From the NCBI GenBank assembly GCA_021838985.1, contig JAKCCC010000016.1, positions 1 through 12,797 on the forward strand: 12,797 bases of DNA. Reading direction: 5' to 3'. The DNA is from Planctomycetota bacterium (GTDB lineage: Bacteria; Planctomycetota; Phycisphaerae; WQYP01). The position numbers and the translations under genes were made by a program. The notes under the pieces were generated by a model. The model ran no database searches and had not been told where the DNA came from. It was given only the letters and a program-made list of their open reading frames with translations. The number at the start of each line of letters is the position of its first letter. Position 1 is the stretch's first letter. Shown in pieces: positions 1 to 5,017 of the stretch.

Positions 1-348
1 GCGGTCCACCGCCACGCCCAAGTAATACTCATGGCTGATCTCCACCGCGGCGGCAATCAGTAACTTCTTCACCGGCAAACCCTGCGGCGGCGTCTGCGGC
101 GATACCATCCGATGCGTGAGCATGAACTCGGCCGCCGCCCGCGCCTCCTCGGGCGATTTAACCAGCTTGACAAACCCCGCCTTGCCGCGCCCGCCGGCGA
201 ACACCTGGGCCTTGAGCACCTGCACCGGAGAACCATTGGCTTGGAACGCCGCCTGCGCCGCGGCCGCGGATTCAACCACCCGGGCGGCCGGGACGGGAAT
301 ACCGGCTTGCGCCAGCAGTTCGCGGGCTTGATATTCGTGAATTTTCAT
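1..348 (-). CDS. sucC: Succinate-CoA ligase (ADP-forming) subunit beta, N-terminal part, cut by the window edge
   Basis: This is the beta subunit of succinyl-CoA synthetase, which couples succinyl-CoA cleavage to nucleoside triphosphate formation in the TCA cycle. The reverse strand reads from ATG at 348 for 116 codons without a stop and runs off the left edge. It begins MKIHEYQARELLAQAGIPVP, the standard start of the family, followed by LKAQVFAGGRGKAGFVKL (the ATP-grasp nucleotide-binding segment) and ending in EISHEYYLGVAVDR. A common family form is AGGRGKAGGVK, so one Gly is Phe here. The start is fixed by family homology. A GGAG lies about 11 nt upstream, which is rather far. The gene is divergent from the next one. 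sucD usually follows sucC, but that side is outside the window. Confidence 0.95.
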   Translation of the reverse strand, partial: MKIHEYQARELLAQAGIPVPAARVVESAAAAQAAFQANGSPVQVLKAQVFAGGRGKAGFVKLVKSPEEARAAAEFMLTHRMVSPQTPPQGLPVKKLLIAAAVEISHEYYLGVAVDR

Positions 349-462
349 GGTTTCGGACGCTCCATCAATCAAAGTACGAGAGAATAAACGATTTGCGATC
401 CGAATAAAACATGAACCATCCCGGACATCTGTTCGCGGGTGCCGGTAAGACTCGCCCGGCCC

Positions 463-491
463 TTGCAACCGACCCAGTGCCATGTCATAAT
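463..491 (+). promoter_or_regulatory. Candidate sigma70-type promoter for the double-CxxC gene
   Basis: TTGCAA (463-468) is separated by exactly 17 bp from CATAAT (486-491). Each hexamer is one or two bases from consensus. Transcription would start near 498, giving a leader of about 40 nt before the ATG at 537. The rest of the 349-536 divergent gap shows no convincing second promoter for sucC. Confidence 0.55.
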
Positions 492-536
492 ACCTCTAGC
501 AAGGTTACAGGAAGCGAGCGCTCGAAGGAGTCTCGC

Positions 537-1112
537 ATGCCAGAGTCATCTCTGCTGTGTCCAACCTGTGCCCGGCCGGTCGCGGCGCCGCCGGAGCATC
601 ACGGCCTATGGGGGCGGCGCCCCGGACAAGTGCATTGTCAATATTGCAACCGCCCCGCTCCGCTGGCCGAAGCCCAGAAGATGGCGGAAGCCTTCGTGGT
701 GCGGTGCCGGCAGTTCCGAATGCAAATTGAAGGCGTGGCCGCGGCTTTGCCGGCCTTATCCAATGCCGAGGCGGTACGGGTGCTGCGCGCCCACCATCTG
801 GAGGAGCAAATTCATTACGTCCGCAATCTGGACGAACTGGGGCGCTATGCCTGCGAACGCTTTCGACGGGTGTTGCGGGACTGCATTCTCGGTTCCGAAC
901 AACCGCAATTAACGGTCGAGCGACTGGCGTATGAAGGCGCCGAAAAGGCCCTGAAAATATATGGCTGTTGCGTGCGGCCGCATCCGCCCACCGAAATGGA
1001 AGTGGAGGCGTGGAACCTGCTGGCCGCGTGCCTGGATCCTCCCGGCTATCTGATTCATGTTAGCGCCGGTGGGCCCGTACCGGCCACACCGCCGCCCGGC
1101 CGGACTTCGTAA
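537..1112 (+). CDS. Uncharacterised protein with N-terminal double-CxxC zinc-ribbon-like motif
   Basis: The product is 191 residues and not recognised as a named family. It opens with C8-x2-C11 and C34-x2-C37, spaced as in a zinc ribbon, so binding of one zinc ion is likely. Residues 45-145 are rich in charged and hydrophobic helix formers (for example EAVRVLRAHHLEEQIHYV), and further cysteines occur at 106, 116, 144, 145 and 165. The tail from about 178 is Pro/Gly/Ala-rich. No signal peptide or membrane segment is seen. ATG 537 is chosen because AAGGAG lies 6 nt upstream (525-530) and a good promoter ends at 491. The reading frame stays open back to 411, but that extension would start upstream of the promoter. 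The stop codon lies inside a 23 bp tandem repeat, so the last residues may be repeat-derived. DNA or RNA binding is possible but only inferred from the motif. Confidence 0.8.
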   Translation: MPESSLLCPTCARPVAAPPEHHGLWGRRPGQVHCQYCNRPAPLAEAQKMAEAFVVRCRQFRMQIEGVAAALPALSNAEAVRVLRAHHLEEQIHYVRNLDELGRYACERFRRVLRDCILGSEQPQLTVERLAYEGAEKALKIYGCCVRPHPPTEMEVEAWNLLAACLDPPGYLIHVSAGGPVPATPPPGRTS

Positions 1113-1150
1113 GCCGGACGAGCCGGGCTTCGTAAGCCGGACGAGCCGGA
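1105..1150 (+). repeat. Two tandem copies of a 23 bp unit spanning a stop codon
   Basis: The unit beginning CTTCGTAAGCCGGACGAGCC is present at 1105-1127 and 1128-1150 and differs only at its last base. The first copy supplies the TAA stop (1110-1112) of the preceding gene. GGCTT and AAGCC around CGT can form a short hairpin. The origin could be slippage or an intergenic minisatellite seed. Confidence 0.85.
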
Positions 1151-1214
1151 ACCTGGAACAAAAAGCCAAACCCCGACGTTTCCTGAACGGCCTCCCAACC
1201 CGCAGGAACGGAGA

Positions 1215-1229
1215 CCCCTTGGAAAGGGG
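1215..1229 (+). terminator. Short GC hairpin, possible terminator
   Basis: CCCCTT (1215-1220) pairs with AAGGGG (1224-1229) over a 3 nt loop, about 100 bp after the preceding stop. There is no T-tract, so intrinsic termination is doubtful. Confidence 0.3.
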
Positions 1230-1298
1230 GCGGGCTGGCGCCTCGCCGAGGTTGGCGCTTCCCTGTTCGCAACGCATCACCAGCCCAGCCATCCCGCC

Positions 1299-1327
1299 TT
1301 GACACGGCTGGCGGGAGTCGGTTAAAT
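1299..1327 (+). promoter_or_regulatory. Candidate sigma70-type promoter for the UDP-sugar pyrophosphorylase gene
   Basis: A perfect -35 box TTGACA (1299-1304) is followed after 17 bp by TTAAAT (1322-1327), which matches 4 of 6 consensus -10 bases. Transcription would start near 1334, leaving a leader of about 78 nt before the ATG at 1412. Confidence 0.5.
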
Positions 1328-1411
1328 CCGCGCGTTGAACGGCTGGCCGTCGCAAGAGGCTGGCGCAGGAATGACGGCTTGGCCCCTCCAGCCGGTGCCG
1401 GATAAGGTTTA

Positions 1412-2845
1412 ATGATGTCCAGCCCCCCGGATCATGCCCGCCTTCGAGAACAGCTCGCCGCGGCTGGACAAGAACATATCTACACCTTTTATAATTCTCT
1501 GGCGACGGCCGAGCGGGACCGGCTGGATGCCCAGGTCGCCTCCATCGACTGGTCCCTCGTCCAGGAACTGGTGGAAACCATCGTGAAGCGCCCTCGATCG
1601 TGCGTCCGGCCCGGGACGCTCGAGCCAGCGCCCTATTTCCCGCACCATCCCGCCGACCGCGAAACGGAGGAAAAATATCGCCTGGCCCACCGGCGCGGTG
1701 AGGAGCTGCTGCGGCAAGGGAAAGTGGCGGCGTTTGTCGTCGCCGGTGGACAGGGCACGCGCCTGGGCTGTCCCGGCCCGAAAGGCACGCTGCCGGTCAC
1801 GCCGGTGCGCAGCAAGCCGCTTTTCCAATGCTTCGCTGAATTCATTCGGGCGTGGGAATCACGCTGCGGCCGCGCCATAGCTTTTTACATTATGACCAGT
1901 CCGGCCAACCATGCGGCCACGGTGGCTTTCTGGACGCAGCAGCGCTACTTTGGCTTAGGCGACGATCAGGTGATGTTTTTTCCACAGGCTATGCTGCCGG
2001 CGGTGGATTTCGCCGGAAAAGTCCTTCTGGAATCACCAGCGTCGCTGGCGCTATGCCCGAATGGCCACGGGGGTTCGCTGCTGGCCTTGCATAAAAGCGG
2101 CAGTCTCGCCGATATGGCGCGCCGCGGTATTGAGCAGATCAGTTACTTTCAGGTGGACAATCCCTTGGTCCGCTGCCTGGATCCGGTCTTTATCGGTCTG
2201 CACGATCTGGCAGCGGCCGATATGTCCAGCAAGATGCTTCCCAAGGCCTGCGGCAAGGAAAAAGTCGGCACTTTTTGCCTGGCGGACGGGAAGCTGACGG
2301 TGATCGAATACAGCGATCTGCCGGAGGCTCTGGCCGAACAGCGGTGTCCGGATGGAACATTGCGTTTTTCCGCCGGCAGTATTGCCCTGCATGTCCTGCG
2401 GCGCGATTTCGTGGAGCGACTTGGCGCCGGTGGCTTCGCCCTGCCCTATCACCGCGCGGAAAAGAAAGTTTCCTGCCTCGACCTGCCCAGCGGGCGCCTC
2501 CTCCACCCCGCCCAACCCAATGCAGTGAAGCTGGAGACCTTCATCTTTGACGCCCTGCCGCTGGCACGCCGCAGCATCATTTATGAAGCCGATCGGCAGG
2601 ATGAATTCGCACCCATCAAGCAACTGGAAGGCGTCGATTCCCTGCGCAGCTCGCAGGAGATAACCGTGGCCCGCAATGCGGCCTGGCTTGAGGCCGCCGG
2701 GGTAAAAGTACCCCGCCAACCGGATGGGGTGCCTGACTGTGTCATCGAAATCGCCCCGTCGTTCGCGCTGTATCCAGAAGATGTGCGCCGCCGGAAACAT
2801 CAGATTCCCCCTCTTTCGCCCGGCGGGTCGATCTACCTCGCGTAA
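1412..2845 (+). CDS. UDPGP-family uridylyltransferase, eukaryotic UDP-GlcNAc pyrophosphorylase type
   Basis: The protein (477 aa) belongs to the UDPGP family and most resembles eukaryotic UAP/AGX enzymes, which make UDP-GlcNAc (or UDP-GalNAc) from UTP and the sugar-1-phosphate in the cytosol. Motifs appear in family order: AGGQGTRLG then PKG at 112-125 (nucleotide loop), MTSPANHAAT at 161-170, PNGHGG at 216-221, YFQVDNPLV at 245-253, IEYSDL around 298-303, RFSAGSIALH around 318-327 (Ser where Asn is usual), KLETFIFD at 373-380 and DEFAPIKQ around 397-404. The length is close to eukaryotic UAP and the frame is intact. The exact sugar cannot be read from sequence, and UDP-glucose is an alternative. 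AAGG (1404-1407) lies 4 nt before the first ATG and 7 nt before a second in-frame ATG at 1415, so either may be used. The gene appears monocistronic, with its own promoter upstream and a strong hairpin directly downstream. Confidence 0.9.
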   Translation: MMSSPPDHARLREQLAAAGQEHIYTFYNSLATAERDRLDAQVASIDWSLVQELVETIVKRPRSCVRPGTLEPAPYFPHHPADRETEEKYRLAHRRGEELLRQGKVAAFVVAGGQGTRLGCPGPKGTLPVTPVRSKPLFQCFAEFIRAWESRCGRAIAFYIMTSPANHAATVAFWTQQRYFGLGDDQVMFFPQAMLPAVDFAGKVLLESPASLALCPNGHGGSLLALHKSGSLADMARRGIEQISYFQVDNPLVRCLDPVFIGLHDLAAADMSSKMLPKACGKEKVGTFCLADGKLTVIEYSDLPEALAEQRCPDGTLRFSAGSIALHVLRRDFVERLGAGGFALPYHRAEKKVSCLDLPSGRLLHPAQPNAVKLETFIFDALPLARRSIIYEADRQDEFAPIKQLEGVDSLRSSQEITVARNAAWLEAAGVKVPRQPDGVPDCVIEIAPSFALYPEDVRRRKHQIPPLSPGGSIYLA

Positions 2846-2872
2846 AGCACCGGCCTTCAGGCGGCCGGTGCT
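2846..2872 (+). terminator. Strong hairpin directly after the UAP-like gene
   Basis: AGCACCGGCC (2846-2855) pairs perfectly with GGCCGGTGCT (2863-2872) across a 7 nt loop, starting one base after the stop codon. There is no T-run. It may terminate transcription or protect the mRNA 3' end. Confidence 0.6.
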
Positions 2873-2875
2873 CCT

Positions 2876-2911
2876 CCGGGTCGCCGTAGCGATTCGCCCG
2901 CGGCGACCCGG
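2876..2911. repeat. 10 bp perfect inverted repeat with 16 nt loop
   Basis: CCGGGTCGCC (2876-2885) is the exact complement of GGCGACCCGG (2902-2911). It follows the previous hairpin by 3 bp and opens a palindrome-rich non-coding stretch that extends to 3340. Confidence 0.7.
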
Positions 2912-2962
2912 TGAATGGCTTCCGGACGGGGTACCCGAAAGATAAGTGCTGACAGAGCATCA

Positions 2963-3012
2963 GGTTGCCGCGTAGTTTAGTCCCGGCGCTCCGGGACCAG
3001 ACCGCGCTGTAT
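2963..3012 (+). repeat. GTAGTTTAG hairpin cassette, copy 1
   Basis: The cassette reads GGTTGCCG, then CGTAGTTTAGTC, a hairpin, and CGCGCTG. The hairpin stem is GTCCCGG (2980-2986) with CCGGGAC (2991-2997) over CGCT. Two further copies (3270-3311 +, 4455-4495 -) keep the flanking strings but have a different stem sequence. Confidence 0.65.
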
Positions 3013-3137
3013 CACAATCCTTCAAAATCTTTGCGCGATGCGAAGGTTTTTGTTCGTCATCGGGACAGCATGTTCGGCGACGGACCGCTACCCCCGGCAT
3101 AAGTCCCCAAAGGCGACTCTGCGGCGCGGGGGCTATG

Positions 3138-3264
3138 TATACCACACACGGCTATTAATGATATATTCCAGAGGCCGGGCCAGCGTGCAGCTGGCCCAGA
3201 AAAGCGGCGGGACGCCGCTTCTACTTTGACGAACGGTACGTCTCAATAAGAACCGTGTGTAGTA
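3138..3264 (-). repeat. Cloverleaf-like dispersed element, copy 1
   Basis: This is the first of four copies of a ~125 bp element. Read on the minus strand it starts TACTACACACGG and ends GCCGTGTGTGGTATA, which are imperfect terminal inverted repeats. On the plus strand AAGCGGCG (3202-3209) pairs with CGCCGCTT (3213-3220), GGGCCAGC (3177-3184) pairs with GCTGGCCC (3190-3197), and GACG pairs with CGTC around AACGGTA. It contains no open frame of its own. It may be a MITE-like relic or a structured RNA or DNA site; the function is unknown. Confidence 0.8.
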
Positions 3265-3269
3265 TATTT

Positions 3270-3311
3270 GGTTGCCGGCGTAGTTTAGTCGCCACAGCGA
3301 CCCGCGCTGGA
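3270..3311 (+). repeat. GTAGTTTAG hairpin cassette, copy 2
   Basis: It carries GGTTGCCG, GCGTAGTTTAGTC and CGCGCTGG like copy 1. The stem here is GTCGC (3288-3292) with GCGAC (3297-3301) over CACA. It directly abuts element copy 1 within the left inverted-repeat arm. Confidence 0.65.
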
Positions 3312-3427
3312 TAATCTGTGGATTGTGTTTGGTTGCGGCCGGCGAGCCGCGCCGTGGTATCATGTCCACCAGCCCCGCCGGCAGCGCCAGCGGGACGCGG
3401 TGGTTGTTTCCAGGCCTGCCCACAGCC

Positions 3428-4414
3428 ATGATTATTGCCGGAATTGATGAAGCGGGTTATGGCCCCGTGCTCGGTCCCTTGGTGGTGTCCGCGGCGGCGT
3501 TCCGGACGGCGCCGGGAGATGGCGCGGCCCTGAATATGGAGGCGCCGGAACAGCTCTGGCGGCAACTGCGCCGCGCCGTGCTGCGCCAGGGACCCGTCCG
3601 CGATGGTAAGCTGATTATCACCGACAGCAAACTGGTGCGGCGTCTGACCGACGGCCTGGCCCAGATGGAGCGGACCGTGCTGACCGTGTGCCGTCTGCTG
3701 GAGCCGCCGATGGCCGACGCCGGGAACATCCGCCAATTGTTGGTCCTGCTGCAAACGCCGCTGGAATACCACCCCAACCAGTGCTGGTACCGCGATACGT
3801 GTGCCGCCTTACCGCTGTTTTGCAGCGCCGACGCTGTGGGCGTTACCGTTAATTTGCTGCGGGGAGTTCTGGCGGAGGCGCAAATAGCGCCGGCGGCGTT
3901 ATGGGCGGAGTTGCTGGATGAAGCACGTTTCAATCAACTTCTGGCCGCCACGCGCAACAAGGCCACGGTGCTGACGACACTGACCATGCGTCACCTGGCC
4001 CGGCTGCACGAGCGTTTTGGCGCTGAGCCGCTGCTGGTGGTGGTGGATAAACAAGGTGGTCGCGATCGGTACTTGCCGCTCCTGCTGGACGCCTTTGGGC
4101 TGGCGCACTTTAAAGTCCTGGCGGAAGGCCCCCACGAAAGCGCTTACCACATCCGCGACGGTCTGCGGGAAACCACGGTCTTTTTCCGGGAAAAAGCCGA
4201 GCTGAGCAGCCTGCCGACCGCCTTGGCGAGCATGGCCAGCAAGTACCTTCGCGAGGCGTTCATGGAGGCCTTTAACCGCTGGTGGGGACAGCGCGTCGCG
4301 CAGCTCAGGCCCACCGCCGGGTATTATCAAGACGCCCAGCGCTGGTTGGCTGACACTCAGCCATATTGGTCAGCCCTGGGCGTGCGGAATGACAATCTGG
4401 TGCGGATAAAATAG
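3428..4414 (+). CDS. RNase HII-like ribonuclease H-fold protein with non-canonical motifs
   Basis: The protein (328 aa) aligns by motif with RNase HII, which cuts RNA in RNA-DNA hybrids and at single ribonucleotides. It starts MIIAGIDEAGYGPVLGPLVV, giving catalytic D7 and E8. DSK is at 66-68, VVVDKQGGR carries the third acid (D207), and ASMASKYLREAFM aligns with the usual AS(I/V)(V/A)AKVTRD..M, so the fourth acid would be E276 instead of Asp. GYYQDAQRWL (298-307) matches the C-terminal GY.T..H...L segment. Oddities: Tyr11 replaces the Arg or Lys of the GRG/GKG ribose-sensing motif, and about 140 residues separate DSK from D207, far more than in ordinary ~200 aa RNase HII. ATG 3428 is chosen because the family starts there. 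The frame is open from TTG 3323, with another ATG at 3362, but those would place residues near or inside the repeat arm. No clear Shine-Dalgarno site is visible. The gene sits alone between two inverted repeat arms. Confidence 0.8.
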   Translation: MIIAGIDEAGYGPVLGPLVVSAAAFRTAPGDGAALNMEAPEQLWRQLRRAVLRQGPVRDGKLIITDSKLVRRLTDGLAQMERTVLTVCRLLEPPMADAGNIRQLLVLLQTPLEYHPNQCWYRDTCAALPLFCSADAVGVTVNLLRGVLAEAQIAPAALWAELLDEARFNQLLAATRNKATVLTTLTMRHLARLHERFGAEPLLVVVDKQGGRDRYLPLLLDAFGLAHFKVLAEGPHESAYHIRDGLRETTVFFREKAELSSLPTALASMASKYLREAFMEAFNRWWGQRVAQLRPTAGYYQDAQRWLADTQPYWSALGVRNDNLVRIK

Positions 4415-4454
4415 GCCTAGGGCGTGCCGCGGCCAAACACAATCCACAGATTAC

Positions 4455-4495
4455 CCAGCGCGGGTCGCCATGGCGACTAAACTACGCCGGTAACC
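4455..4495 (-). repeat. GTAGTTTAG hairpin cassette, copy 3
   Basis: On the minus strand it reads GGTTACCGG, CGTAGTTTAGTC, then a perfect 14 bp palindrome GTCGCCATGGCGAC (4464-4477), then CGCGCTGG. Comparison with copies 1 and 2 shows constant flanks and a changing but always paired stem. Confidence 0.65.
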
Positions 4496-4501
4496 AAAAT
4501 A

Positions 4502-4622
4502 TACTACACGCGGCTCTTATTAAGACGTACCGTTCGTCAAAGTAGAAGCGGCGTCCCGCCGCTTTGCCAGTTGCACGCTGGCCCGGCCTCTGGAATATAT
4601 CATTAATAGCCGTGTGCGGTAT
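4502..4622 (+). repeat. Cloverleaf-like dispersed element, copy 2
   Basis: It starts TACTACACGCGGCTC and ends AATAGCCGTGTGCGGTA. The AAGCGGCG/CGCCGCTT hairpin and the GACG/CGTC stem are intact. A 4 bp deletion relative to copy 1 shortens the second hairpin to GCCAG/CTGGC. This copy lies 3' of both neighbouring convergent genes. Confidence 0.8.
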
Positions 4623-4749
4623 CCATAGCCCCCGCGTCGCAGAGTCGCCTTTGGAGACCTTGCCGGGAGTGGCGGTCCGTGGGATAAAAGGATGTTCTGG
4701 TGACGAATAAAATTTTCGCACGGTGCGAAGATTTTGAAGGATCGTGGCA

Positions 4750-5017
4750 CGGATTCCCTTGATTTTATCCGTGTCATCGGTGGAGTCCCCGCCGCGGCGG
4801 GTAAACTGTGGTTTGCACGGCGCTGCGGGGAAAACAATTCGTGCGCCGCGCGAAGAAACACGGAGATTGGGATACGGCGTTATGCCCTTCATAGCCCGGA
4901 GGTCGCCGGCGGCGACCTTGGGGCCATGAAATGCGCGTGGTTGTTGTTCATAGCCCGGAGTGTAAGCGACGGGTGTGGTTGCCGGGGCGGCGGCGCCCCA
5001 GATTTAGCCGCGGCGAG
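4750..5017. other. Non-coding gap between the right repeat arm and the mfd stop codon
   Basis: No gene is seen here. It holds a motif used twice, TTCATAGCCCGGAG (4888-4901 and 4947-4960). The first copy runs into a hairpin, GGTCGCC (4901-4907) with GGCGACC (4911-4917), and the second into non-palindromic sequence. A further hairpin lies at 4984-4999. The string GATTTTATCCGTGTCATC (4760-4777) looks like dispersed intergenic repeat sequence, a resemblance from memory that is not proven here. Confidence 0.55.
4984..4999 (-). terminator. GC hairpin after mfd, possible terminator
   Basis: GGGGCG (4984-4989) pairs with CGCCCC (4994-4999) over a 4 nt loop, 18 bp past the mfd stop on the minus strand. 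There is no T-tract. Together with the 4901-4917 hairpin it may separate the convergent transcripts. Confidence 0.35.

Larger units (their letters stand above)
3012..3340 (+). repeat. Left arm of a ~325 bp inverted repeat flanking the RNase HII-like gene
   Basis: This segment matches the reverse complement of 4427-4749. By eye, about 205 bp around the core element differ at roughly ten bases plus two small gaps, while the outer 120 bp (3012-3133) are more diverged but clearly alignable. The arm contains element copy 1 and one hairpin cassette and ends with the shared string TCTGTGGATTGTGTTTGG. The inner edge lies about 90 bp before the ATG at 3428. It is not coding: the frames crossing it carry stops or have no recognisable protein. 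Confidence 0.85.
4427..4749 (-). repeat. Right arm of the ~325 bp inverted repeat flanking the RNase HII-like gene
   Basis: This is the inverted counterpart of 3012-3340. Its inner edge is about 13 bp after the TAG stop at 4414. It contains a hairpin cassette (4455-4495), element copy 2 (4502-4622), the shared string GGCGACTCTGCG (read on the minus strand), and near 4716-4730 a small hairpin TTCGCAC/GTGCGAA (minus strand). In the left arm the corresponding hairpin keeps pairing partly through G-T pairs. Confidence 0.85.

Noticed and set aside
2051..2800. 249-codon minus-strand open frame
   Set aside because: It is antisense to the UAP-like gene, whose motifs fix the true frame.
3259..3264. 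Promoter within the element (TTGACG plus an AT-rich end)
   Set aside because: TTGACG is conserved in the copies, but no -10-like hexamer lies 16-18 bp downstream.
3270..3320. tRNA-like sequence (GCGTAGTTTAGTC resembles a D-arm)
   Set aside because: No acceptor stem, anticodon arm or T-arm in correct order can be built, and the other copies change the stem freely.
2846..3340. Possible CRISPR array
   Set aside because: The palindromes differ in sequence and spacing. There are no regularly spaced identical repeats and no cas genes.
3138..4749. Composite insertion sequence with the RNase HII-like protein as transposase
   Set aside because: The protein carries RNase HII motifs rather than a DDE transposase or RAYT signature, and copies of the element occur without it.
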